Assembly (NCBI RefSeq): GCF_036373705.1 | Contig: NC_089867.1 | Span: 20,017,323-20,081,322 of the forward strand | Direction of reading: 5' to 3' | DNA from: Amia ocellicauda | Taxonomy: Eukaryota > Chordata > Actinopteri > Amiiformes > Amiidae | Length of the DNA stretch: 64,000 bases | Part shown: piece by piece, positions 14,701 through 29,700 of the stretch | Numbering within the stretch: position 1 is the stretch's first letter | Layout: the number at the start of each line of letters is the position of its first letter | Made by a program: the position numbers and the translations under genes | The notes under the pieces: generated by a model | The model's input: the letters and a program-made list of their open reading frames with translations, nothing else | Databases searched by the model: none | What the model was told of the DNA's origin: nothing

Positions 14701-17700
14701 AAAATCTCTCCAGGCCGTAGGGCATAAAGTAACAAAACACAAATCAGGCCATCAAATCCACTATTAAGAACTAAATTTTAATGTAGTAGTTCACCTTTTA
14801 CAGAAATGTTTTCAATAGCCAGGACCCTAACCATACTCTTAATGCAATTTTAGCAGAAATAGTTAAAATCGTCCTTTTAAAATTAAACACAGTTAAAGGT
14901 TGTGTTGGGTGATCAAACTAACAAATACAGGAAAATGTGCTATTCCCCATACATTGTAATGCTAACTCTATATTAAACACAAACTTTCTTCATCAATGAT
15001 TATAGACCTTGTAAATCGCTTTTCCTGTAGAGCATGCTGGGAGCCATGTGCTGAAAAACACTATATAGTACCAATCTATATTACCTATTTTCCTTTCCTT
15101 TGTCACAGCAGTGAAGATCTTTATCACAGTAGCTGCTAAGAGCTCTCAAGTTCAGGAAGCCCAGGTTACACGTTTTTGATTGACACTATAACTGCACCAT
15201 TAGCCTGCCAGAAGGAGGGCAACTGCTCTCTGTAATCAGACACGCTCACCGAAAGCATAAAAAGTGAGGGTCATTAAACAACATTTTCAACAAATAGCTT
15301 CCTTTATATCAGAAAAGACTTCAAAACTGAAACTGTAGAGAAAAAATCTTCATCAAAAATAATAACTATGGGAGCAAAGGCAGATTTCAGGATGAGATCA
15401 GGTAAATGACACGCATCTGGTATCATTGGGCACCACTGTGCTCCTGTTGGATGTAAAGAGTCAACCAACGCAAAAAAAACAATCAAGGTATTTTCAAAAA
15501 AACTTTGTCTCTCCGTCAGAACGGCAAGATGACTTATGTTCCTAGAACATTCAAGGCCCTGTAGCATGACACTCCATCAAAGCAGACACAGCGGTTGACA
15601 GGAAGAGTGTATTTCATGATGTAGGTCTGCCTGAGTACATAGTATACCACATATGACCTCAGGTGTTAGAACAATAAGGATAACATTGAGAACATGATTC
15701 ATTTCTGCACCTAGAAATTATAAGAGTTGGATGATGGGGGCAAAAAAAGTTTGAAGGACACTTTATCTTGATTGTTATCAGTTTTCAAACATCACAGTGT
15801 TAAGATCAACGAAAAATAAATAACTAAATACATGTATATTCATGTTTGGTTTGTTTTACTATTTGCATATTATATTTTTACATTTGTTGTTTTAGTGCAA
15901 CGTCTAAGTAAGCATGGTTGATTGTATTTCTTTAAATTAAAACTGCTGGATCCATATACTTGCATTTACTGACCGCCACTGACTGTCACAAGTGAGAACT
16001 CTGGTTCTTTACAAAACATTGATTTCTATTGTTACAATGTCCATACCCACTAATTTCTGTCTTCACAAAATGATTATCCTCTCCATGCATCTTCAATTCA
16101 AAGGAAATGACCTGTTATTTACCAGTTATTGATTTTTGTTTGGTTTCTGTTTAAGAATAGGATACAAACCCAACATCAAGCACCCAAGAGAATGATTCAG
16201 GATTCATTTAAAATATCCAATACATGCATTAATATATAAGTAAACAAACAAACAAACCACAATCCTGCAGTGAATTATTGTGTCTACACTTTCAGAATAT
16301 GGAAATACAATACTCCCCGCTCCCCCAGCACACTGATGGGATCTATACCATGCCCAGCTGAACTCAGCTAAAGGGTCTTCCCCAGTGTTCAGTGTTGTGA
16401 TGACAATGTTCACACTACCACCAGAAAAGTTCAGACATGGATCGGACATAATTATATTTCCCTCTCCTATGTAAATGACTGTCAGGTCCTTTAACATGAA
16501 TATGTTCCCTACTCTGTTTGCAACTTCCACAAATGAAAACAAGCTAGAGAGTTGGCAGATCCATTCAATTTCCTCCTTCTTGCTCATTCAAAATGTTCAA
16601 ACAGTTGCTGAAATAAAATAAAAACGTATTTTTCAGTCATAACTGCCAAACATTTCCCAGTGTGCAGAATCAGAATGCAAGCAAACATTTTCATTTTTTC
16701 CTTGACACAATATTCATATATTCTGCTGCACATCTTGGTCAATAACATTAAAAGTCTCGCCCAGCGACTCCACAGGAATTCCAGACTTGGATACGTCAAG
16801 TGGAAAACTGTTTTCACAGAGTTATTGCCAGGAATACCATATGTTGTATCTAATGTGTGGTTATTTAGTTTTGAAATGGCTTTATCAACGAGCCATTAAC
16901 TGGGTGTCATAAGGGTAAATATCCCCCACCAAATCACACAGGAAAACACAGATAATAGAGAGGCATTAAAGCATCATCTACTGCAGCAGAAATAGCTCTT
17001 CCAACCTCTGTTCCTGTTAAAATGATTATAATGTGGGAGCTCTATCAATGACAGGTGAATGAATTGAGTAAGAGCAGCTGCAATCTGCATTGAGCTTCTA
17101 TCATTTTCTTCAATCTTAAAGGAGCATGCATGCTTTTTAGTCTTAATAGTTTTAAGTCCAACTCCAGGGAAAAGAAACAAGAAACACCTTTTATCAAATC
17201 TTTACAGCTCTTCTCTTATTATCAGCTACATAATCAGACAACGGTATCAGCCATTATGTTTAAATGTTGTACAGGTGCATGGAGTATTCTTTCATTACAG
17301 ATCATTCTACCACTAAATCCCTGAAGTACAAAACAGTCTCCCATCAGAGCTTTGCAATTCAGCGTTTTAGCTTCAGTTCATTTTGTTAAAAATCTCCTCA
17401 TTCTGGCTCCTTAAAATGTAATTTTGCTTCACATTTTTTTATTTGTTTAGTAGAGTTCAGTTTAAATAATCAAAAATGTAACTTCTCAAAGAGATGCTAT
17501 TTCTTCTAAATAAAAACAGTTTGAAGATGAGCATAAGATGATAGATTGTAGTACTTTTAGTGGCGTCTGTCTCATATTCACAATTCACCCTTGTTGAGAC
17601 AAGACCATTAGCAGAAGATTGGGGTAAACATTCAATATGGTACAAAAGTGACGGAGGTCTGAGCCTTGATCGGTAGGGCCATGCTTTTTGCACGATTGAC

Positions 17701-20700
17701 TTTTAAAAGCAGAGTCATGTGAAACACAGAGCCCTAATGATAGGACCTGATAGTCCCATATTGTCACGGTATAGGCTTCAGGTTTGCCTACACATTGGTA
17801 AGAGTTATGTTCTGTGAAGGTTCTGCCAGTTGCTAAGATTAAAGCAATACTCTTGGTGACACTTTTCTCAAATGATCAATCACTGTGCCATCCTTTCTTA
17901 ATGGAACTTATTCAGGGCAAAATCAATCAAGACATCAAGCACCTTAATTCAGTTCTATGAAGTAAATCTCTCTTTACTGTTGTGATTCACGAGCAATCCA
18001 ATATTTGTTCAATCCTATCTGTAAAGGAAATTGCGGGGGAACAGTTATTTGACGGACTATAATTATTTTACACACGTGCAGCTCTGCTAAGTACCCCTCA
18101 ACACAAGTGGATCTCCCTCTCTTTGATTACTCTAAATCCCTGGGGTTTAAAATATACGTAAAAAGCAAGTCTTCTATTATTGCTAGTAATGAAGGGGTGG
18201 GGGGGGATTCAACGAAAACTATAAAATCAGGACAACTGGGGCAGTAGGCAATCATGTAACGCTGCCAAAGAAGAATTGATTTGTTTGTCTCACTAGATTT
18301 ACCTGCCCACCTCCTTCTCCCACTCCAGAATACAGAATTATGTTATACAAGCTGTTAAGGCTTCTCATTAAGAGGAAACCCAAACTGTATGCAGCCGAAA
18401 CTGTTCACATTGATATAAAAAAAGGAATGATAGCAGGAAATGAGGCATGCATAAAATATTAAAAAACAGCAATTCCACACAGAATTAAAGGAGAGATTTG
18501 AGCTGCATCCAAGCTGAGAGTTGAAAAGTCCCCACAGCACTTTTGGGTGCATTACAGGACCTGGGTTTCTGTATTCTGTCTAGGCAATGGCAAAATCACA
18601 AAGTAGATAAGCTTGGCTCTTGGATTGTAATGATGATCATGATTTTGTTTACTGGACAGAGAATATGCTTTTATAAAAGACGAAACGAAGCGTTTACAAA
18701 AGCGAGAGAATTCCAACGCATTCTGAAAGTCTGTCTGCTATGAAAAGCCAAGCAAAAATGCTTTCGGGGAAAATGCATGGTCTTTTCCCACTTGCTATGC
18801 TTAAAGTAAAAAAGCTGGTGGTGTCATCAACTTTCTCACCCAGTGTAAAATGGTCACAGGAAGGAGCAAGGCTGGTTGTCAATACTCAGAATATCTCCAT
18901 TCCATCCAGTTTAGATTTTGTTTCACCCTCAATTGGTTTAATTGTCATCTTGCTGATTAAACTGCTTTGTAAATGTGCTCTTAAGCTTTGGTTCAAGTTG
19001 TGGTTTGGTGGGAGGAGGGGAAGACTGAAGGTAGTAATCCAAGGCACAGGTATAATCTGTAAAAAGGTGGACGAGTAAAAGGTCAATGTCCTATCAGGAC
19101 AATGCATTAATCCACATTCCAGACGCTGATACTGCATTCAGGAGATTAAGTATATAAGTGAAGTTACAAAGCATTACATAACTGCTCTCGTTTCTGGCTC
19201 TAGAGATTAAACTAAAACAGCTGTCAACCTAATTTACATGTAGAGTGAACAGAAACAAGCTTACATAGCCTGTCGACTATCTGTACTTCATCTTTTCCAA
19301 GTCACACTCAGCAGAAGGCTGTAAACTGTGGGTTATGCACCAGTGACCTATTGACAGTATCTTTACTTATAATGAAATACGCAGAATAATCGGCCCAGTC
19401 TGCGTAGCATTAATACATACAGTATAGCATATTCATTTCCATCTGTTAGTTATGGTGTTTTTAAATATTAAAGAACCAGTATCCCCACCTACCCTTATGC
19501 TTTAAAGCTGCTCTTTTCTGTAATCTGTACTTTACCTCGTTTGCATATGGGTGTAATGGTTATCTTGCATAAACCGACTCCTCACCAGGGTTTTATTAAT
19601 TCTCTAAATTGACTTCTTAAGGCCATGTGAAAATATTGAGCTGTTACTCAGGAGGGTGCATTTAAACTCCCCTTGTATAAGCTAACAGAGGGAGTAGGAC
19701 TCATTTTGTTTGGGCTCTTTCTGACAGCTACCCTACTGATTAAATTCTGTAGCTACCAGCAACTCGAGTGAACCAGTGATTCGAGTTTCAGCTCATAACA
19801 GGACTGTTTACAGATCCCAGTTCAGATCTGCCTTTAGACAACGGGCTGAAAACGACCTCATTTCCACCCAATGGTAAAAAGTGTGGATTTCCAGGCCTTA
19901 ATATAAAATATAACAAGCTCAAATAACCCATTTGGCTTTGGTCAAGCGAAAGAGAACACAAAACAGTTTGAATCCACAGACAGCAATTCTGACAGAAAGA
20001 TAACCACGCAACATTGAATTTAACTTGAGCTCTTCACATTGTACTTTTGGGGCTCTCCAAATCCCAATAAACAACTATCAAGTTTTAAACTCAGAGTCTG
20101 TAAATTCCCTCTGTAAGTAATATTCTTTGTTCATTACAGTTTGGCAGCCATAGGGGTTGCAACTGTCCCTCCATTGTGATTATAAATGCCACAAGGTGTT
20201 TTCCAGACGTCTGCTTTATTTAGAGTTCCATCTTTGACTCTCCACATGAACACAACACCTGCCTGTCTTTTTATTTATTCTTGCTAACCCATATAAGCTC
20301 TGGCACATCAACTGCAGCGCCACAAATTAGTAAAATCTCATTTGTTTGTAGCGGTGAACATTACTGTCTGCCCATTAGGTCCATTTCCGAATGTTTTCCA
20401 GGATGCCGCTGCACATTTTTATGTGCATCCCATGCACACAATATGCAGTAATGTCATTTTAACTGAATGTCATTACTGTAATGTCATTTAATGATAATTA
20501 CAACCTGCAAACTGCAAATAACATATTTAACCCCGGACTGTATCAAAAGAGAAGCGTTGTAATTTTAATGATGTTTGGGCTGTGTGTGTTCATGGTTATA
20601 TAACTGTTCCAATTGCATACTGGAGCAACAACAAAGCAACAGATGAGAACAGAAGAGGGCTTAAAAGGAGTTCACAGTTAGAAGTTACATAAATAAGCTC

Positions 20701-23700
20701 CCCAAACTCTCATATGCTCCTTCTTCAATATTGCTTAATTCTGAATTGCTTCAGAAGTCCCCCTCTGCACAGAGTAGTTCATTATCTTGTTCCTATAATT
20801 CATGCTGGCCTTGAGGAGGGAAGAGCTTCTGAAAGACCTAACACCTTAATAAGAATTTTGCCAAAGACCTCAAATGGCCCTTCCACAAATAACAGATGTT
20901 CCAGATTTAATCAAATCAGACACTGTTGAATCTGACAGTGAAGTGAAACACCTCTAAGTGATATCTACTGGATTTGTCACATTAAAAAAAACAGTGTCAA
21001 TCAAAGTAAACCATTTTGTATAAATACAACAAGGAGAAAGATCTATAGGAGCTTTGGAAACTCCAAACAATATGGCTTTTTCTTTATTTAGTTCAATTAA
21101 ACGCTCTCCAAAACCAGAATAATTAATAGACAGGATGCCATTTCTCTCACAGCCCATGCACAGTGCCAAAAAATATTAATGAGCATGAAGTGAGGAAAAG
21201 GGATGAAAAAACAAGTGTTAATCACACAAGAAAGGCTGGCTGATGCTAAAACAAATTAATTCTTCATCCTTTGAACTTGTCTGCCGTAACACCTTTAATT
21301 TCAGCTTTTTCATTACCCATCCAATTTGTTCTATTTATTGGGACCATGCAGTTTGGTAAACAGGTACGCCATCAACCTTACTGACATCACTATCATGAAC
21401 ACGCAGCATGACTTCTGCTTTTCAACTGCATATTGCATTCATGGCCCCCATTCGGAAAGTCTCACTGGCCAGCTTCTCGAAGCTCCTCATATGAAAGAGG
21501 CAGAAGCTGCTCAATGTGTGATATCTTATCGGATCTTCCTCATTTGAAGCTGCTTCTTATTCTGAATCATTGAATTTTCAACGCAAAATAATAAGGGGCA
21601 AAGAGGTGAAACAATGTCTGCTGTCAATGATCTTGTAATCAGCTTGATTGAGCCATTGGGAAAAAGAAGAGGAGAAAAAGAGAGCTGCATATTTCTGTCC
21701 GTCTGTTTTAAGTGATCTCTGAAGCGCAACCCCCTGCTGTGAGCCTTCTCTTTCTCTCACAGTAATTCCACTTGCGTAATGGAGCTTAGAAAGCCACAGA
21801 AGAAATGCCACCCTCGGCACAGGCGGTTAAGAATATTCAACAGAATATTTTTAACAACTAACTCTAAAGCTTGACATACACAGATATACACTTGTGGTTA
21901 ACTATTCTACATCCTTGCAAGCAATACAAGATAAGGCATGTTCCTATTTTGGGACCAGGCATTCGAGCCCGGGTAAACGACGTATTCTGTCGGCTTTATG
22001 AAAAATTTAAAAATAACTATTAAATGCAAGCAATGCAAATTAGTTTGTCAGTGAAAGGGATAGGTTTAACCAGCGTTCATGCAACTACCGCTTAGGTAAA
22101 AAGCTGTTCCCTTTTACACAAACTAAACTGGCATAGCCTCTCAGGTATTGTAAAATTCAAGGTTAATATTTCAAAATCACATCAGGCCTAGATCAAAACC
22201 TTTCTGTGGATTGTTTCTCTTGGTGTATTAGCTGATGCAACACTATATTCCCATCCAATATTTTCTTTAATTTCCTATTGATATCTCACACATAAAAAAA
22301 AGCACTGTCCACCCACTGATGGAAGCATTCATTCATGACAACAAAGCATTCCTGAAGCCCCAAGCGGAACCACTTCAAGAAGTAGACAACAGACAATCCT
22401 TTTTCCTTTTCCCATTTTTTTTTTCACTTTTTTATTATTTTATTCTCTTTCAGGCTTCACATCCCAAGGGTTGCAAGTGACACATTCTGCTTTTCCATTC
22501 TCTGAATCCTCTGATGTCTCTGAGAAGACATGTCAGTCTTTCTAATGCCCCGGGTTGCCATAAAAAGACAGCTAAAACATAACACTGCACAGTGCAAGGA
22601 AACGTGCGTGTTACTCCAAACTCTAAACCTTTCAGTCCCACAAAGCACCATAGTACTTCTTGATTCAAATGAGGCCACCCAGAGGAGGAGGCAAGCTGAA
22701 CCCTACACGTAAGCCTATCTGAGAAAGAGTCAAAATTCCTCCTTGGGGTTCATCAATACATTTGTACTATTGTCTGTCTTACCAGGAAGCATTAGGCGTT
22801 ATCAATCCCAACATTTCACTAAGACTCAATCTCTCCTAACACATTCCAGGTCTGTAAAAATGTAGTTGAAACCACAACACAATGTTTATTTTATTTTCTC
22901 TAAAATTAATGTATACATTTCCACAACATCAGTACTGAAGGTATCCCTTGATTGTCTGGCTTTACCAATTACGGAGTAAATGAAAGAGCAGTTGTTGGGT
23001 CAGAAAAGATGCAACTCTTCTGGAATGCTTCCCAGCAAAGACCTGTTAGGGGGCAGATATAGGACAATTGAGGGATATGAACACCATTGAACTGTGCAAG
23101 CATGCACACATAGACAGCAACAGATTCAATAATTGCACCCAAACTTTGGGGGGAGAAGCTCTGTAAAACTCATGGTCTTTTATAACAACGTTGATCCTCT
23201 AACCACAGGAAGTGAGCTTCAAATTAGATATATGAAGACAAACAGGATTACGCACACTATGGCCACCCACACAATACACCTCGCTGCAGTTTCATTTCCT
23301 TTGAATTTGGACAATTCACACTGAAGAACTTCTTAGAAAAATCGGCAAGAAGCATTACAGAAGCATTACATTGCATTCATCTTCGGCAGAACTGGCATGC
23401 TAAGTCTCAGCCACCCCCTTCAAACACAAATACATTTCTTATAGATACACAACAGAACTCCATCAAAATCAACATCACATGTTTAGCATCACATGTGCAG
23501 GACTGGACATGAAAAAGGTTAATAATAGTTTAATAATGTTAATTAAAGAACGACATTGCTTACGATAGAACAACGCTAAATTGTATGAGCACACATATAT
23601 AGGTAATTGTACAGAGGCTGGACAAATTGGGGAACACAAAAAAAATAATATGTAATGTTGGGAAGAAAATGTAATAAATTACTCAAATGCTCCTGCGGCA

Positions 23701-26700
23701 TAAGCATTCACTGTATATTAGATGTTGTTATGAAAACAGCTAAGAACTTATGTAGCCTATATAATACCTGGAAAAATACTGTATTTAAAAAACAACTTAA
23801 TTTTGAAGTAAGAATTGAAACCTATCCCGTTTTGTAGAATGACCCATACATGCATAGCCTACATACTGAAATCATACTCACAGATGTGGTATACTATAAA
23901 AGTGAAAGATCCTGGGAAATGTTCCGACAAGCAGTCAACAATTTAAACTGTTTTAAACCGTAGTGCCGTAAACTTTATTGACCTCTCAATGCAGAATGTG
24001 AACCTAATAATAAAATACAAACGACCATTTACCTCTCACATCATGAATAATAAACTCCTTGTGTAAGACAAGAGTTGCAAACCAATCATCTGCAGCACAT
24101 CAAATTCAAGAAGGCATTTATTCTAGTACTTGTGTTTATACAGCCTTCACACTACAGGCTAATGGAAAACAATGAGTGTGAATTAATTTGCATTTGCTTT
24201 TCGGGGGTATTAATTTCCCAATAGAAGTGTTATTTGACGCAAGCATATATTTAATACGTGTATATGGAAAAAAAAAATATATATATATAAAAAATGGAAG
24301 GCTCAGTGGTGGACAGATTAAAACAAATCCCATATTGTTCCTATTCTAATTTCCCTCCAACCGTACAAGCATTGTATACAAAATAAAAACGAACAGTTTA
24401 TTCACATGGCTACCAGCGATGGGAATGTTGTTATAAATCAACTTCAAGCCAAGGACAATTGACCTCAAGTTCCTACCTGCACTTATTTAGTTAAAGACAG
24501 GGGCCTTCTTGGGTAAATGCTATAACATGGGTTAATAGCTAACTGTAACCTGTGATTTGCTAACAATTTGATTTGCTCAGAAATTTGCTTAGGGCAATTT
24601 AATAATGCATTCTGGTCGCTCTGCCACTTTGTCATGCAGCTGCACTGGACTCCTTATGTAAAAATACTTTTCAAAGGCACAATCACCATCACCAACTCTC
24701 CACCCCCCCCCCACCACCCCCCCATGAAATCAGCCACAGCTAAGCACATACGTTTAGGCAGATGTTCTACTGAAATGGTTTGATATTGGGTTTTGGCAGG
24801 AAAGGAGAGTGCCTTCCAGGGAGAAATGTCACTTGACAATCAGCTTACTTTCACAGCGGTGCACTGGCAGCCATTTACAGAATCTGAAGCACCAGCCCAG
24901 AGGGAACGATCACAAGGTGATTGTATATCAGAGCTATTAACTGGAGCACGAGCAGAATCGTGGTGCAAGAAGAAAGACACTCATTAAAGCAGAATCTACA
25001 GTTACATTCACTTAATTAGCCTACAGGGAAGATTCATATGATAACATAATTATGCGATTGAACTTATTACCTGTTCATATCTATGACTTTTAATGACCCT
25101 ATTCTATGGTTTTGCAGGCACTTGAACTGTGTACTGGCTGAGATTGCAAGCTTGCAGAAACAAGACCCTTTGTTGGCCACCAAAATAGCTAGAAGTCATT
25201 AATGATACAGAGGAGTGCAACCCCAATTTCAGGGCCGAGAGGACTCTGAAGCTGGAATGAAGAAAGACATCGGGGAGATAAGATTTGGGTATTCAAATGC
25301 AGGAAAGAGGCTGACAAAGTCAATCCAAACAAAGACTTCAAGCTCAGGACAGAATCAGAGGACATAAACATAAATTAAAGATTCAGTGTTGAGAACAGGA
25401 GATTATTCTGCACTTTGCACATATGGAAAACTCAAAAGTACAATCCTTACATGATATGCGTTTTCATATATTTGCCAGAGTTTTCCTTAAGGGTCAAGAA
25501 ACCATTTGATATTTTTTTCAGATCAAAACCGTATAGAGAGTAAGAGAGGTTCAGTGGCCTTTAACAGTGTTTTCATTGATATTAGGAGCAGTTTATATTC
25601 CAGTAAGCATAGCAGTGACATAGGCTAACAGTGTTTCCCAGCACATGGTAGGAACTGGAAGTGGAAGTGGAATACATTGTATTTCTATTTTTAATATATT
25701 TACAAAATATATGAAAGCTAGTTAATTGGATATTCCAATTTGTGAAAAAAATAGTTTCTCAAAGCAGAAATCTCGTGATGATTTTCATGTTATAGTCAAG
25801 CTTGGCACATAATCACAAGTGAAGAACGGCCACAAAAAAATGTAAAAATGTATAAATATTTAATGAGATATAAACTGATATTAAATATGATACGAACAAT
25901 AATTATCTTTGCTTCCCCTCTTAACCAGAAGGATAGTTATTGAAAACTACTAACAGGTGGCTGCTGTGCTGGACTTCATAAATTTTCAAAAGAGAAAATA
26001 GCCAGATCCTCTTAATAGATTTTATAAGTACTGCTGGAAAGCATCAAAAAGACTGTCAGCAACAAAAGAGGAGAACAATCTGAAACCTAATTGAAGCTGA
26101 AATAGGCTTTACCTAAGATGAAAAATACCATGCCAAATCTCATAACAACCTTTCGATGCACACTGGGTTATGGGGGAAACAAAAAGGCCATTTGCTCCAC
26201 TAACAAAAAAATATACATTTGCTGAACAGCACTTCTGACAAGAAAGCTGGCCTACCTTCATTTTGCAGGGATCACAGGTCCTGTCATAAAAGGCTAATGC
26301 AATCCCAGAAAGTACAGCAGCTGAACTTTAAAAGGCTCTGCCAGAGAGTTAGCTAAAACACTATTGTGTCAATTTAATTGTTTTCATACTTCATGTGTGA
26401 AAAGCCAGAAGAGTACTAGACATTTTAAATGTGCCTTTAACTGTGTAAATGAAGAGTACTCAACCTGGTTCTCATGACCAACCTTAGCAGTTTAGTTTCC
26501 CAGTTATGAAAACACTCTACACCTCATATGCAGACAAACACTGCTTGTCTGCTTTATCTAATGGAAGCTTGAATTAATCCTTTAAAACAAATCAAATGAA
26601 AAGTTGTTCTGGGAATCCCAAGTGGCCAGCCAGTAAAAAGGCTCTATTTTGAGTGCAGGTTGAGTCCGACAGTCCAGACATTGCTGGTTCCAGTCTGTTA

Positions 26701-29700
26701 TGTCATACCCTGCTGTGACTGGGATTCTCCAAAGGCAATGGAAAATTGGCCGAGGTCAGATTCAAAGTCAGCCATGGTTTCCTCCCCAGTGACTCCGGTG
26801 GCTGATGGGGGGCTAATGCAGCTATCCCTAGTCACATGGTGGGGTCCACCATGTGACCAGGGATAGCTGCATTAGCCCCCCAATTGATACCATAGCTCTT
26901 CTGTTTGCACTGTGGAATTGCACAGTGTAAAGAAGCAGATAGCTTGACAGCACCAATTTCACATGACACACATAAGGTGCCTACATTTGCTTTGCTTTAA
27001 TACAGAAGCCATAGTTGTGAATCAAGCTGTTGAACAACTTCAGTGTGTTACTGGCTGTTGAGCAGTTGCAAATACAAATTTTTACTTTATTAGTTAAATA
27101 AATACATAAAAACACTTTTTAAGATAATAATGTATATGAGGAAAAATGAAAGGCTGGAACTTGGACTTTGAATAGGAATGCATTCCTCTGTGACTGGTAC
27201 CTTGCATTGCCAGTTTAGAACCGACGATGTCATACATGGAATCTCCATTAGTTCTAATGAGGAATTCTAAAGATAGCAGCAAAATTCTAGACTGGGGTTT
27301 AATGTAGTGGAAAATTTGCTTACATTTAAGATATTTTTGAGTAAGAGGAGAGAGAGAATGTGGCTCCTGGCATATTGCTTAAAGGATAAGAAATACCTAC
27401 TCCCACATCCCACGTAATGATAACATAAGTGCAGGAAAAGCACTTGGCCTTGACAGTTCACTGCAGAATAAAGGTCTCCATCTCCATTCACACGCCATTT
27501 ATGGGCTAGTTTATTTTTGCTAATGTATGAAATTCTGCAAATTACAACAAAACTATTTAATTATTGGGGAGTGCTTCGACAGTGCAAAGACAAACCACTG
27601 CCATCCTTAATGGGATTAATTCATTACATTTGAAAGACTACAGAACATAAAATTCTAGGGGGCTTATATGTACAAACACAATTGGTTGTACTTTGAACTA
27701 CCCATGACCCTAATATAGACTTCAAAGAAAGGAACCCTACACGAGAGTAGAGGCCAATAATTGTGCACGTCAAGACAAAAAGCTTGGCTTCTGTTTTGAA
27801 CTGTTAATGATGATGGCATAAAAGTGGTGTGGTTCCCCAACCTTTTCACCAGATACTGAACTGTCATCAACTGTCATTCAGCAATTTCTGTGCTGCCGGC
27901 AGATTATAATGACTTTCGCACTGGCGGGATAAACAAGAGAGGGTGTCAGACTCGCCATAGCAAAAATGCTTGGTTTAAACTCCAATGAAAATCGCCCCTA
28001 CTGTCAGTGTGACATTCACATCGGCAGAATACTCATATCACATCGACATCAGTAACAAAGTGAAAAGAACTCAGGCCCCAATTGAAGAGGGAGAGGCAGA
28101 AACAGCACATTAAAGCCATCCTGAGGTGGGAAAGTCAGAAACCAACCCTCCAAATTCATATTTAGCTCTCTGAGCATTGATTAACAGACGTAAAAGAAAA
28201 ACATACATATTTCAGAGAGCAAAGATGGTGTCAAGCCCTTTTACAGAATTTCTTGATTATTCTTTTCTCTCGGTCCAGTGAGATCTTCGGTCACAGTAAT
28301 CGTTTTCAGTCCTTTGCACTGTTCAAGTCAGTATAGCTTTAGTGAGCCATCTGCCGTCTCAAAGGTCTTGTGCTCGAGTATGTGAAATATTGATAAGGAA
28401 GTTTGAGCTTTTACGATCCAGGCTCCTTAATGAAAATACATGATATTTGAAGAGCTTGTCTTAACACAGGGAGTTAAACACGCAAGTGGAACTGAACATT
28501 TGTTATGAGTGTATGAAATGCATAATGAAAATATTATGGGCATTGTTAATTAAATAAATCCCTGTAACAAAAAAAGTAAAAATAATTTCATTACATCCAA
28601 GTAATTGGTAAAATATCTTTCTGTGAAAAACAATTTAACTTGGAGGCAGAGAAGAAATCTGCCACAAAAGCTGCAGCCCTCTTTTTGACAGACCACAAAT
28701 AATTACTGATCTGTCCATTTCCCCTCGCCATGTGGCAGTCACTTTGACGCACCCATCGAAAGCACTGCTTGGAAAAAATAAATACCAGATAACACAGCAC
28801 AGTGCTGACAATATGACTCAACTAATAAATAAAAATGCAAACTAATGAACCTCTCGTGTCCACCCCTTCCACTTGTGCTCTGCAGAGCGTTCAGTCTCTT
28901 TCTTGAATATTCACTTATTTTTCCAGTCCCGTGAGATCAGCAGCTTCCAGAGCAAAGAGACATGGAGGACAGTGCCCCAGAGAATCCTCTAACAAAGGAG
29001 TGTCACAGTCTGGAAGAATGCCTAGCCTTCAGTAGGTGTGGGGGTTGGAGTATGGATTCCCATAATCACCCTCACTGAAGGTTATCTGCAACTGCTTTGC
29101 TGTGGGGGTCAAGTAAGCAATGGACTGCTGCAGACTTTCCATGGCCTTACAACAGGAACTCTGAAGGAGAGTCACTTGGTTTCTTTTGCAGAACTGGACA
29201 CATACGGTTAGGTCCATAAATATTTGGACAGTGACACATTTGTCATCATTTTGGCTCTGTATGCCACCACAATGGGTTTGAAAGGAAACAATCAAGATGT
29301 TCTTTAAGTGTAGACTTTCATCATTAATTTGAAGATAGATACATCCAAATTGGGTGAACGGTGTAGGAACTACACCCATTTTTATATGTGGTCCCCCCAA
29401 TTTTAGGGGCTCAAACGTATTTGGCCAAACTAATATAATCAGAATTAAATTGTGAGTTTCAATACTTGGTTGCAAATCCTTTGCAGTCAATGACTGCCTG
29501 AAGTCTGGAACACATAGACATCACCAGATGCTGGGTTTCTTCCCTGGTGATGCTCTGCCAGACCTGCACTGCAGCCGTCTTCAGTTCCTGCTTGTTCTTG
29601 GGGAGTTTTTCCTTCAGTTTTGCCTCAAAACAAACCAATCTAGAGATAGCAAAAACATGAAGTGTGGCCAAATCAACTATTTGGTACATTCTTAAAAAGA

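Noticed and set aside
16204..16587. 127-codon minus-strand frame
   Set aside because: No family resemblance, no splice context; probably a chance frame in an intron.
18740..19078. 112-codon plus-strand frame
   Set aside because: No recognisable domain and AT-rich codon use; chance frame in an intron.
21955..21985. B-box-like ATTCGAGCCCGG suggesting a tRNA
   Set aside because: No cloverleaf can be drawn around it and no A box is present.
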